Source of the DNA: a virus
DNA: 28,973 bases
Virus record (IMG/VR): IMGVR_UViG_3300018084_000010
Coordinates: 1-28,973 of that record
Direction: 5' to 3' (one strand)
Below are positions 12,772-21,183 of the stretch, one piece after another (position 1 is the first letter of the stretch; each line of letters starts with the position of its first letter). A model generated the notes under the pieces. That model searched no databases. It was given only the letters and a program-made list of their open reading frames with translations, and was not told the origin of the DNA. A program made the translations under genes and the position numbers.

Positions 12772-14282
12772 CCCAGAGTCAGCGCCGGAAACGAACACGG
12801 AAAGACCTGCGCATTGCAGAACGCGCGATGGTGATCGAAGATGCGATTCAACTTCCGTCATATTCGATCGAACTCTGGCGTCCGCATCGCTACAAGATTC
12901 TGTGGGGAGGTCGTGGTGGTGCACGATCATGGACGGTCGCACGCGCGCTCTTGCTGAAAGCAGGACAGAAGAAGATTCGCGTCCTGTGTGCGAGAGAGAT
13001 GCAGTCATCTCTGCGCGACTCCGTGCATCAACTCTTGCGCGACCAGATTGATCTCATGAAGTTGCCTGGATTTATTGTGACCGATCGTGAGATCCGTCAT
13101 GTGAATGGATCGTTGTTCATCTTCATGGGGATCCGTCACAACGCACACACGATCAAGTCGCTCGAAGGTGTCGACATTTGTTGGGTGGAAGAGGCTGAGC
13201 GCATTACGAAAGAGTCGTGGTCGGTGCTCATTCCCACAATCCGTAAGGAAGGATCAGAAATCTGGGTCACATTCAACCCAGACGCCGAGACCGATGCGAC
13301 CTACACGAGATTCATTCTCAAGAGTCCGACCGATACGTGGAAGATGAAAGTCGGTTGGGAAGATAATCCATGGCTGACGAAAGAGTTGCGTGATGAGAAA
13401 GACTACATGTACGAAACGGATTCAGAAGCCGCGGATCATGTCTGGGGTGGAAACATCCGGAAACATTCTGCGGCACAAATCCTCAAGGACAAATGGATTG
13501 TCCGAGAATTCACCGTGGAGTTGGATGAAAACGGATATCCGATCGACGATGCGTGGAACGGACCCTACTACGGAATGGATTTCGGGTTCGGTGCTGATCC
13601 ATTCACAACGATCAAAGCGTGGATCAAAGGCCGCGTGCTCTTTATCGAAAACGAAGTCTATGCACATGGACTCGATATTGACGCAGCTCCAGCAGCGATC
13701 AATGGCATCATCCCGGAGATCGGGTCGTACATTGTTCGTGCAGACTCTGCTCGTCCAGATTCCATCAGCTATATCCGTCGTCACGGAATTCCGCGCATCG
13801 AGGGCGCAAAGAAAGGACCGGGCTCCGTCGAAGATGGGATAGCACATCTCCGCTCGTACGAACAGATCGTCGTGCACCCTCGTTGCATTCATACACGCGA
13901 CGAGTGCAAACTGTGGAGCTACAAGATCGATCCACAGTCTGGCGATATTCTTCCGATCGTCGTCGATAAGCACAATCACTTAATGGACGCCTTGCGCTAT
14001 GCACTCGAGCCGATGATCAAACCGCGTGTCCGTGCGGGATTCATCTTCATTGGCGCCGAGAAAGTCCGCACGTGTCCATCATGTGAGTCGTTGCTCCCCG
14101 ACGATGGCGAATGTCTTCACTGTGGATACGATGAGAATATGGTCGTTGCGCCGACTCCATCAGTGCCGACACAAGTGATTCAAGAGCGCGTCCGCGAGAT
14201 CACAAATGGAAACGGACACGGGAACGGCAATGGACATCCACCGAAGAACACACCTCTTCGCATGAGAGACTTGAACCGATGA
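12768..14282 (+). CDS. terL: Terminase large subunit with C-terminal zinc ribbon
   Basis: A 504-residue PBSX-type large terminase: packaging ATPase and DNA-cleaving nuclease acting at the portal. N-terminal ATPase: Walker A GGRGGARSW (47-55), Walker B DICWVEEAE (136-144) and coupling motif TFNP (168-171). Nuclease domain acidic residues: MDFGFG (D271), RADSARPD (D326) and HLMDALRYAL (D407). The Walker A lysine is replaced by arginine (R53), which is unusual, although terminases are known for deviant P-loops. After the nuclease comes CPSC...CLHC (C436, C439, C449, C452), a zinc ribbon, and a low-complexity Gly/Asn/His tail (NGNGHGNGNGH). The ribbon is not part of the standard fold and may aid DNA or portal contacts. 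The start is set by ATGA overlap. Confidence 0.93.
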   Translation: MTQSQRRKRTRKDLRIAERAMVIEDAIQLPSYSIELWRPHRYKILWGGRGGARSWTVARALLLKAGQKKIRVLCAREMQSSLRDSVHQLLRDQIDLMKLPGFIVTDREIRHVNGSLFIFMGIRHNAHTIKSLEGVDICWVEEAERITKESWSVLIPTIRKEGSEIWVTFNPDAETDATYTRFILKSPTDTWKMKVGWEDNPWLTKELRDEKDYMYETDSEAADHVWGGNIRKHSAAQILKDKWIVREFTVELDENGYPIDDAWNGPYYGMDFGFGADPFTTIKAWIKGRVLFIENEVYAHGLDIDAAPAAINGIIPEIGSYIVRADSARPDSISYIRRHGIPRIEGAKKGPGSVEDGIAHLRSYEQIVVHPRCIHTRDECKLWSYKIDPQSGDILPIVVDKHNHLMDALRYALEPMIKPRVRAGFIFIGAEKVRTCPSCESLLPDDGECLHCGYDENMVVAPTPSVPTQVIQERVREITNGNGHGNGNGHPPKNTPLRMRDLNR

Positions 14283-14301
14283 CACGACTCCTGAGGTGGA
14301 C

Positions 14302-16530
14302 ATGGCTCCGTCACTAGTGCGTCGCGTGCTCAGCGCACTCGTCACTCCGGAGACGAAAGCACTGACGGCTCCCATACACGATGCACCGGAGTCAGCACCG
14401 AAACGACTGATGGAAGAGAAAGCGTCATCGCTTTCGCTCTTGCCGAAAGGCGCGTATGGAAACAATATCGTCTTTTTCTCGCCAGACGGCGGTCGGACAT
14501 CGATCGATATCACCGGATCAACGCTATCCGGCCAGACGACACTCGCGTTCGTTGCATATTGGTATGTCGCGACGCGATGGCGCGCGCAGAAGATCGCAGA
14601 AGCACCGCTCATGGTCGTTGAAGAGAATCAAGACGACGGTGCCGATGAATGGATCTCCGATCACGAACTTGCGAGAGTGCTCGACGAGCCATCACCAGAT
14701 TACGACATGGGCGAGTTGTTGGAATGCACGTCGCACTTCCTCGATGATTCGGGCGCCGCGCTCTGGGTCTTCGATACAGACGGAGTCGGGACAGTCGCTC
14801 GTATCACACCATTCTCCAGATGGCAGTTCGAACCACAGTCTGATGGAACGCGACTCTTCTCCTCGTTCCGTGTCAACACGCGAAACGGACAAGAGACGTT
14901 CGCTGCGGAAGACTGCGCGTTCTTTCGCGACTTCAGCGGACAAGCGTGGGAGTGGACGATGGGTCGCTCGCGCTTGGATGTGGCCTTGTCGTGGCTGAAG
15001 TTAGGCGCGCAAGCGACGAAAGTGATTCACGATCTGCTCGGCAATTCGATCTGGCCATCTGCTGTGATCATTCCGGACAAAGATTGGAATCCCGATCCAA
15101 AGGTGCTCGCTGAGTACAAGCAAGACATCGAGGCCTATGCGCAGAGTGGAAACAAGGGACGTCCGTTCATCATGCTCGGTGGTGGTCAGTTCGTTCCGCT
15201 CCAATCGACCGTGAAAGATCTTGTGCCTGACGAAGTGATGAATCGTGTCGAGTCGGTCGTTGCGGCGATCTCCGGTGTTCCTGCGATTGTCTTGCAGTTC
15301 GAGGTCGGTCTGCAGAATAGTCCATGGTCACAGATGGCACAAGCGCGTCGGATGGCCTATGATGACACGATCATTCCTGCATGGCGAAAGATCGAACGCA
15401 TCTTGACGAGACAGATGCTGCGTCTGGTCGACGAAGACACGACGCACTTCATTCGCTTCGACGATAGCAAGGTCACGTCGCTCCAAGCCGATCAATCCAT
15501 CGCTGTGTCTATCGCGGTGCAGATGGGTCGTGCGGCATCGCTCAACGAACGACGCAAGCAGATGGGTCTTGAACCTGTTGATGATCCGAAGGCAGATGAG
15601 ATTCCAGAACTGACTCAGCCATCACTCGCAGATATCTTGGCCGGACAAGCCGGAAAGACCCCACCTGATGGAGGCACGAGCGCTGATGGCCAAGATCCAG
15701 CCAAAGATGACACATCGTCGCAAGATGCCGCGAACGCGAAAACGGAACGGCTCACACTCGTCCGCAAATTCAAAGCCCCTGCGCTTCAGCAAGCGCTTCG
15801 GCAAGAAGCGATCCATACCTGGATGACGCACACGACGCTCTTGCTCAAACACGACGCAGACGCCATTGCACGAATCGTCATGGAGCATTTGCTCGAACCG
15901 ATTGACACGAAGAATCGCGCCATGTCATTCAAGTCGAGAGGATCAGAACGGGTCTTGTCTGCAGTGAACGGATATCTCCGCAATGAATCGCGTTCGGCCT
16001 GGGCCAAAGCGACGACGCCATTACTCGTCCAAGCATCTGAACGATCAGCCGCGGTCGTTGCGGCCGACATGAATATCAGCTTTGGACTCTTGCACAAGAA
16101 TGTCGTGGCCTTCGCATCGCGCGAGAGCGGACAACTGATCTCATCCGTAACCGGCACGACGAAGGATCTCGTCTCACGCATTATTCAAGGAGGACTCGAC
16201 GAAGGCGCATCCACATCGACCATCGCCAAGACGATCCGTGAAGCGACCGGATTCTCGTCATCTCGTGCATCATTAATTTCTCGCACGGAAACGACGCGCG
16301 CCTACAATGGCGCACCGACAGAATCACTGAAAGAACTGAGTCGCTCGACGGGAAGAGTCTTCACGAAGACGTGGAGTGGAGTGCTCGATGATATCGAGCG
16401 AGATGAACACGTTGCGATGGAAGGCGAGACGGTCGCTATCGACGATGTGTTCTCGAATGGCCTGGACTTTCCGTCCGAGCCGAATTGTCGTTGTACCGTG
16501 ACCTACAGCGAGGTGACTGACAATGAGTAA
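14302..16530 (+). CDS. Portal protein fused to MuF head-morphogenesis domain
   Basis: A 742-residue protein. ATG 14302 has TGAGG five bases upstream, so I prefer it to the in-frame GTG at 14296. Residues about 50-420 follow HK97-type portal organisation, ending in a C-terminal helical crown around VSIAVQMGRAASLNERRKQM (near 400-420). A low-complexity Asp/Gly/Thr linker (about 440-490) leads to a long helical section and a MuF domain at the C terminus: SRTETTRAYNGAP, then WSGVLDDIERDEHVAMEG and SEPNCRCTV, the closing Cys-Arg-Cys pattern of Mu gpF relatives. Portals form the DNA entry vertex; MuF proteins are minor head proteins needed for morphogenesis or injected with DNA. The fusion would fix MuF at twelve copies per portal. 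No stop or frameshift separates the halves. Confidence 0.9.
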   Translation: MAPSLVRRVLSALVTPETKALTAPIHDAPESAPKRLMEEKASSLSLLPKGAYGNNIVFFSPDGGRTSIDITGSTLSGQTTLAFVAYWYVATRWRAQKIAEAPLMVVEENQDDGADEWISDHELARVLDEPSPDYDMGELLECTSHFLDDSGAALWVFDTDGVGTVARITPFSRWQFEPQSDGTRLFSSFRVNTRNGQETFAAEDCAFFRDFSGQAWEWTMGRSRLDVALSWLKLGAQATKVIHDLLGNSIWPSAVIIPDKDWNPDPKVLAEYKQDIEAYAQSGNKGRPFIMLGGGQFVPLQSTVKDLVPDEVMNRVESVVAAISGVPAIVLQFEVGLQNSPWSQMAQARRMAYDDTIIPAWRKIERILTRQMLRLVDEDTTHFIRFDDSKVTSLQADQSIAVSIAVQMGRAASLNERRKQMGLEPVDDPKADEIPELTQPSLADILAGQAGKTPPDGGTSADGQDPAKDDTSSQDAANAKTERLTLVRKFKAPALQQALRQEAIHTWMTHTTLLLKHDADAIARIVMEHLLEPIDTKNRAMSFKSRGSERVLSAVNGYLRNESRSAWAKATTPLLVQASERSAAVVAADMNISFGLLHKNVVAFASRESGQLISSVTGTTKDLVSRIIQGGLDEGASTSTIAKTIREATGFSSSRASLISRTETTRAYNGAPTESLKELSRSTGRVFTKTWSGVLDDIERDEHVAMEGETVAIDDVFSNGLDFPSEPNCRCTVTYSEVTDNE

Positions 16531-17446
16531 GAAAGCACTGGCGCGGATCGTCGTACCGTTTGTTCTCAAAGCTGCCGCGGACCAAGCGTCCCGGACCTTC
16601 GAGGGGCTCGCGGCCACATGGGACAAAGATCAGGGAAATGATGTCATCCACAAGGGAGCGTTCAAAGACACGCTCGCGAATTGGAAAGCATCAGGCGATG
16701 CCATGCCTCTTCTGAATTCCCATAATCACTTCGATATCTTTTCGGCCATCGGACAAATGACTGCCGCGAAAGAAACGAAGGAAGGCCTGCTCTCGTCATG
16801 GGAAGTGATTCCAGGCGCAGAGGGAGATGCCGTGATGAATCGGTTGCGGCCGAGTAAGACCACAGGCAGACCGCTCGTGGGAAAGATGTCCATCGGATTT
16901 ATTCCAACGAAGTTCAGTTTCGAACAGCCGGAAGGAACGGACAGCTTCTTCGATCGCGTGCGTCATATCGAGAAGGCCGATCTGAAGGAAGTCTCGCTTG
17001 TCCTCTTTCCGATGAACGAGAACGCCGCCGTCGATGCGTCGTCGGTGAAGATGTTTCTCAAGCAACTGGCATTGACCGATCCGCGCGAGGTCACCAACCT
17101 CGATCGGATGATGTTTCGCAAACTTGCCTCACGCATTGGATCGTTGCTGAAGATCCAGCCCGTAGACAAGAAAGTGGAGGACCCGAAGGACGAAGATCTC
17201 GATGACGATGAGATCGAGGACGAGATTGACGAACAGGATGATCCGCCCGCACCGAAGTCTGTCCCGGACTTAGAGTCCGACACGGACGACGATGACTCGG
17301 AGACTCCACCCGTCAAGAAGTCTGGCATTCCATCGGAGCCAAAGATTGGGGAACCCGTCGTCTACCAGATGGGCGATGCACTCACGCAGCGTCTGCAACG
17401 CACACTCCTCAAGGCTCGTACATCGGATATTCGCGAAGCGCAGTAA
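16523..17446 (+). CDS. HK97-type prohead protease with acidic C-terminal extension
   Basis: A 307-residue protein starting at ATG 16523 (GAGGT nine bases upstream), overlapping the portal stop by 8 bp. Residues 1-180 match the S78 prohead-protease fold: TFEGLAATWDKDQGND (25-40), catalytic His67 in LLNSHNH, catalytic Ser123 in KMSIGF, and LKEVSLVLFPMNENA (154-168). Beyond the protease is a segment of about 130 residues dominated by Asp and Glu (about 215-280), then a short basic/helical end. The protease cleaves the capsid delta domain during maturation; the acidic tail could act as a scaffold fused to the protease, which is inference. It directly precedes the capsid gene. Confidence 0.9.
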   Translation: MSKKALARIVVPFVLKAAADQASRTFEGLAATWDKDQGNDVIHKGAFKDTLANWKASGDAMPLLNSHNHFDIFSAIGQMTAAKETKEGLLSSWEVIPGAEGDAVMNRLRPSKTTGRPLVGKMSIGFIPTKFSFEQPEGTDSFFDRVRHIEKADLKEVSLVLFPMNENAAVDASSVKMFLKQLALTDPREVTNLDRMMFRKLASRIGSLLKIQPVDKKVEDPKDEDLDDDEIEDEIDEQDDPPAPKSVPDLESDTDDDDSETPPVKKSGIPSEPKIGEPVVYQMGDALTQRLQRTLLKARTSDIREAQ

Positions 17447-17491
17447 CCACACTCACGTATCACTTGTCCCTTTTGGAGGAGCACTCACACG

Positions 17492-19081
17492 ATGTTAAGC
17501 ACCCTCGTGTCTCGTGGCGGATTCGTTCTGCGCAAGATCCATGGCGTGTTGCATGGCTGTGCGCAATTTGGAACGCTCGGACGATCTCTTGCTGCGGGAG
17601 GCCTCGCGATCACTGATCGTTTGGTCGCCATCGCAGGAGTATTCGTTCTCGCTGCATTCATTATCGCGATTCTGGTATTCGGTTCGCACGAACATCACAT
17701 CACACTCGCGAGTACGGATCCATTGGCCATGATCGGCGTCTCCCTCATGGGTCTCGTCGCCAAAGTCGGTGAAGAAAAGAAGCCGGCGAACATTCGCATG
17801 ATGGAGAAGGATCTGAAGGGCCTCTTGACGGAACTCGAAGCTGGACAGATCGAGATGGCCGCCGGAACGATTCCGCAAGAGCGTGGCGAGGAACTGGAGT
17901 CCAAGGCACAGGAAGCCGAAGAGCTCCAGTCTCAGATCGATCGCTATAACAAGATCGCCGGAATCACGAAGAGCCTTCGGAATGTCGGCAAGGTCACGTT
18001 GCCCGGCGAGACAGAGAACATCCGCAACAAGACGCTCTGGACGACTCCGGGCCACATGTTCGTTGCCTCGGACGACTTTCTGAACTTCAAGCGCTCGGGG
18101 ATCGGCTCTGGGTTCTCGAAGAAAGTCGATGTCGGTGGTCGGCTCGGCAAGAAAGCAGTTCGACTGATGGGCGAAGCAGCCATCGAGTTCGAGAAGAAGG
18201 CGTTTGATTCTGCGACGTTGCCGAATCTGGGAACCGATGCCATCATTGCGGTCGATCGTGATCCGGAAGTTGTTCGCTTCGAAGAGCAGGAGATTCTCTC
18301 GATTCGCGATGTGTTGAATGTCACACCGACGACATCGGATGTCGTTCGCTACATTCGTCACACCGCGACCACCAGAGCCGCACAGTCGCAGGAATCTCGC
18401 GGAGCTGCAAAGCAATACTTGAAGATCGTATTCGATGCGCAGAATGCGACGGTGGGAACAATCGCCGTGCTCAGCAAGGTGACCGAGCAGGATGTCTCCG
18501 ACTCACCGCGTCTCGTCGGCATTATCAACGGGGAAATGTCGTTGGACATCAAGGTCGAGGAAGAGCGCCAGTTGGTCTGGGGCGACGGCTCGAACGGAGA
18601 TCTCATTGGTCTGTTCGATCCGACGGTTGGCATGCCGGAGTTCACGCGTGCTGAGGTGGGCGATACAGTGATCGATACCATCCGCAAAATGCGCACAGAT
18701 TTGCGGAAGCGTCGCGTCACACCGACCTTCGTCTTGATCGATCCGGTTGATTGGGAAGAGGTGGAGCTCACAAAGGGTAGCGACACGCATTATATTTGGG
18801 GACTCGTCACCGATCTTCGTGGCCCGCGCATCTGGTCGTTGCGTGTCGTGGAGTCGGATGCGATGACCAATCTGGAGACGGACGAACGGCGCATCTGCGT
18901 CGGTGATGGTGTCCGTGGCGCAACGATCTACGATCGTGAGTCTATCCAGTTGGCTGTCGGATTTGTCGACGACGACTTCGCTCGCAACCTCCGCACGCTT
19001 CGCGCGGAAGAGCGTCTCGCATTCGCCGTCAAGCGTCCGTTTGCGTTCGAGTTCGCCATCACGGAAGCACCGAACAGCTAG
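17492..19081 (+). CDS. Major capsid protein (HK97 fold) with N-terminal membrane segment
   Basis: A 529-residue protein with strong GGAGGA at 17475-17480 and ATG 17492. The C-terminal two thirds are HK97-like: an N-arm region (about 180-215), then RQLVWGDGSNGDLIGLFD, the P-domain helix/strand FVLIDPVDWEEVEL and the closing FAVKRPFAFEF. Residues about 95-165 are a charged coiled-coil (MEKDLKGLLTELEAGQIEMA, ELESKAQEAEELQSQID), the usual delta/scaffold domain removed by the protease. Odd: before it, residues 42-67 (LVAIAGVFVLAAFIIAILVF) form a clear transmembrane helix preceded by a basic, amphipathic N terminus. HK97-type capsids normally lack this. A start error is unlikely, since the ribosome-binding site fits and no internal start with a good site was seen. 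Confidence 0.9.
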   Translation: MLSTLVSRGGFVLRKIHGVLHGCAQFGTLGRSLAAGGLAITDRLVAIAGVFVLAAFIIAILVFGSHEHHITLASTDPLAMIGVSLMGLVAKVGEEKKPANIRMMEKDLKGLLTELEAGQIEMAAGTIPQERGEELESKAQEAEELQSQIDRYNKIAGITKSLRNVGKVTLPGETENIRNKTLWTTPGHMFVASDDFLNFKRSGIGSGFSKKVDVGGRLGKKAVRLMGEAAIEFEKKAFDSATLPNLGTDAIIAVDRDPEVVRFEEQEILSIRDVLNVTPTTSDVVRYIRHTATTRAAQSQESRGAAKQYLKIVFDAQNATVGTIAVLSKVTEQDVSDSPRLVGIINGEMSLDIKVEEERQLVWGDGSNGDLIGLFDPTVGMPEFTRAEVGDTVIDTIRKMRTDLRKRRVTPTFVLIDPVDWEEVELTKGSDTHYIWGLVTDLRGPRIWSLRVVESDAMTNLETDERRICVGDGVRGATIYDRESIQLAVGFVDDDFARNLRTLRAEERLAFAVKRPFAFEFAITEAPNS

Positions 19082-19107
19082 TCGTTCGCAGTTCGCGATT
19101 CAAAATC

Positions 19108-19145
19108 AGCGCATGCGTCAGTCTTGAAATACTGGCGCATGCGTT
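19108..19145 (+). terminator. Stable hairpin downstream of the capsid gene
   Basis: CGCATGCGTCAGT (19110-19122) pairs with ACTGGCGCATGCG (19131-19143) through 13 pairs including one U-G, around the loop CTTGAAAT; two more pairs (one G-U) extend it to 15. No U-tract follows. Position after the capsid gene suggests partial termination or a 3' end stabiliser that raises capsid mRNA over downstream genes. Confidence 0.6.
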
Positions 19146-19164
19146 CACGCACAAGGAGCACACG

Positions 19165-19443
19165 ATGCGATATCTCGAAGCAAAGCGACTGGTCGTGCAG
19201 AAAGGTGAACACAAGATGGCTCCTGGGATTCGCGTCGACCAACGTGACGAGACAGTCCCAGTCAACGCTGGTACAGACAAGATGCCTCCCGAACATCTTG
19301 GCGAAGTCAAGATCCGCCCGGACGTGTACGAGTTAGCAGATGAACTCAACGTCGATCTCAGCATGGTGAAGGGCACTGGACGAGATGGACAGATCACGAA
19401 GTCCGACGTGCGTCAAGCAGCAAAGCTGAAGTCCGAGGGTTAA
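19165..19443 (+). CDS. Small head-region protein with E3-binding (PSBD)-like domain
   Basis: A 92-residue protein; AAGGAG at 19153-19158 lies six bases before ATG 19165. The C-terminal part (about 51-87) closely follows the peripheral subunit-binding domain pattern of 2-oxoacid dehydrogenase E2 chains: RPDVYELADELNVDLSMVKG then TGRDGQITKSDVRQAAK. In those enzymes this fold binds E3; in phages the same small three-helix fold appears in structural-region proteins without known partner. The N-terminal half is basic and probably extended. Located between the capsid and the head-tail connector, it may decorate or stabilise the head or bind the vertex. The domain call is by pattern; the function is inference. 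Confidence 0.78.
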   Translation: MRYLEAKRLVVQKGEHKMAPGIRVDQRDETVPVNAGTDKMPPEHLGEVKIRPDVYELADELNVDLSMVKGTGRDGQITKSDVRQAAKLKSEG

Positions 19444-19464
19444 CGCTCCAACGAGGATCGGTCC

Positions 19465-20103
19465 ATGATCGTAGAGCTGGCGCAAGTCAAGGTCCTCCTC
19501 GGCATCGAAGCTGATGACGATTCATCTGACGAGCACCTAATACAACTGATTCTCGCAGCGACTGCATTCGTGGAGCGCGAAACGCATCAACGGTTTCAAC
19601 CTCCAATTCCTCGCACGGACTATGTGAATGGCACCGGACGACGGGAGATCTATATCCGTGGCCATATCGATGAGACACCGAGTACCGATGTGCCTGAATC
19701 AGCGGATCCACTCGCACTCATCGTCGTGTCGCAACGACTCATCGGCGACAACGGACCATGGGACGAAATGATCGAACTCGAAGACTACGAACGTCGCGAC
19801 GACACCTTATTGTCCTTCGGAGTTTGGGGTCCGTTCTGGGATCGGTGTGTGGAGTTTCGTCTGCACTATCATGATGGCTATGTCGTCGCACCAGACGATA
19901 TCCAACAGTTGATTATCGAGATTGTGATGCGGCAATATAACAACGATATTGCGATCTCGACGGGAACAGCGGGAATCACGAGCGAGAAGATTGGCGACTA
20001 CAGCTATACCGTGGACCTCGGTGCGACAGCATTGATCAGTGGATCGATCATCACCGCAAGTGGATGGCTGACGATCAATCACTACAAGAGGATCCTCGTA
20101 TGA
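19465..20103 (+). CDS. Head-tail connector (gp6-like adaptor)
   Basis: A 212-residue protein starting at ATG 19465. The N-terminal helices VELAQVKVLLGIEADDDSSD (3-22) and LIQLILAATAFVERETHQRF (25-44) are the hallmark of phage gp6/gp15-type connectors that form the ring below the portal. A beta-rich insertion follows (GRREIYIRGHI; LALIVVSQRLIG; WDRCVEFRLHYHDGYV), then the typical closing helix starting APDDIQQLIIEIVMRQYNND and a C-terminal extension. Order between capsid and head-closure protein agrees. It ends in an ATGA overlap with the next gene. Confidence 0.82.
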   Translation: MIVELAQVKVLLGIEADDDSSDEHLIQLILAATAFVERETHQRFQPPIPRTDYVNGTGRREIYIRGHIDETPSTDVPESADPLALIVVSQRLIGDNGPWDEMIELEDYERRDDTLLSFGVWGPFWDRCVEFRLHYHDGYVVAPDDIQQLIIEIVMRQYNNDIAISTGTAGITSEKIGDYSYTVDLGATALISGSIITASGWLTINHYKRILV

Positions 20104-20477
20104 CTCGACCATCAATCACTGGATGGTTCGATAGTACGATTCGAATCTGGCGTCCGAGCGTGACTCGGTCTGGTCCAGGAATCGATACACGGAATCTATC
20201 GCCCATCGCTGTTGTCGGTGCAGTCATTAATCGATCACGCACACCAGAAGCACCGCAGGATGGAGGACTCGCGCGCTCTGGGATCATTCGGTGGTACGGG
20301 AAAGCAAATATCGACATTCAGCAGCGTGATGTCGTGCAGGTCTTGACCGGTCCCGATGCAGGACGTACATGGGAAGTGAATGAACAACCAGTCCGTCCGC
20401 GCGGACATCATACGCAAGTGGATTGTGTTGAGTGGAATGGTGTACTCCCAGCAATCGAGGAGACGAGCGATGCCTGA
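20100..20477 (+). CDS. Head closure / head-tail joining protein
   Basis: A 125-residue protein; ATG 20100 overlaps the connector stop and has AAGAGGA six bases upstream. The pattern is that of small beta-barrel head-closure proteins (SPP1 gp16 / HK97 joining type): strands around IRIWRPSVTRSGPG and IAVVGAVINRS, then QRDVVQVLTGPDAGRTWEVN and RPRGHHTQVDCVEW, where H-H-x-Q-V-D-C near the C terminus recurs in such proteins. It closes the portal channel after packaging and receives the tail. Its last 8 bp overlap the PIG-L-like gene, marking the left border of the inserted glycan cassette. Confidence 0.75.
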   Translation: MTRPSITGWFDSTIRIWRPSVTRSGPGIDTRNLSPIAVVGAVINRSRTPEAPQDGGLARSGIIRWYGKANIDIQQRDVVQVLTGPDAGRTWEVNEQPVRPRGHHTQVDCVEWNGVLPAIEETSDA

Positions 20478-21183
20478 GAACGATCTGTGGGAAGTGTTCT
20501 TGACTCCGCATACGGACGATGAGACATTGGCGATGGCAGGCGCGATCACTCATGCGCACTTCTCCGGTCTCAAGACTCGTGTGATTCTTGTCACGGACAA
20601 TAAGCCATCCATCCGGCAGTCTCGTCTCTATCCGCTCGACAATCTCGACACACTCCGTCGTGTAGAATGGCAGCGCGCGATGGAAGCCTTACGTGTCAAT
20701 GCGTTTGAGACGTGGGAGATTCCTGAAGACGTGATGGCCGAACGTCCGTTCGATGTTCAAGCGATGATCGAAGATCGGATGGAAGATCTCCTCGAGTTGG
20801 ATATATTGCATCTGCATACGGTCTGCGGTGCTGACGATATCCATATCGATGCCGGATATGGAAGTATCTCGCATATTCTCTGCGCGAATGCAGCATCGAA
20901 GTTCGCCCAGAAGCATCCGGGCGTACGCGTCACACTCCACGGAGTCTACGTCTACTCGAAACCCATCGAGGAGCGTGCCATATACGGGCCGATGCGTCTC
21001 ACAAAGATCCCACTCTCGAAGAAAGAATGGATGCGGAAGATTGAAGCGCTACTCTGCTATCGTCCGGGCCAAGGTTCACTCGGCTATGGATATCGTTCGG
21101 TGCCAGAACTCTTCGACAACGCATTGATGGATCCCCACGAGTACACCGTTGAACTCTCCCAATCGATGGCGGTGAGCGCATGA
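20470..21183 (+). CDS. PIG-L / LmbE-type deacetylase-like protein
   Basis: A 237-residue protein. ATG 20470 with GAGGAG seven bases upstream sets the start. The metal/catalytic motif of the PIG-L family is present as PHTDDE (13-18; usually PHPDDE) followed by TLAMAGAI (19-26); a second motif RRVEWQRAMEALRV (63-76) and HLHT (114-117), then HIDAGYGSISH (125-135) give the expected histidine ligands. The family removes acetyl groups from N-acetylglucosamine-linked substrates, or acts on related amides, in a zinc-dependent way. Family members in phages are uncommon in structural operons. Here it heads a run with methyltransferase and glycosyltransferases, so a sugar substrate is likely. Substrate unknown. 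Confidence 0.82.
   Translation: MPENDLWEVFLTPHTDDETLAMAGAITHAHFSGLKTRVILVTDNKPSIRQSRLYPLDNLDTLRRVEWQRAMEALRVNAFETWEIPEDVMAERPFDVQAMIEDRMEDLLELDILHLHTVCGADDIHIDAGYGSISHILCANAASKFAQKHPGVRVTLHGVYVYSKPIEERAIYGPMRLTKIPLSKKEWMRKIEALLCYRPGQGSLGYGYRSVPELFDNALMDPHEYTVELSQSMAVSA

Noticed and set aside
17495-18415. A 306-codon open frame on the minus strand opposite the capsid gene
   Set aside because: It is a shadow of the capsid gene: no ribosome-binding site, composition rich in Arg/Cys/His, and the plus-strand frame has strong capsid and protease-substrate features.
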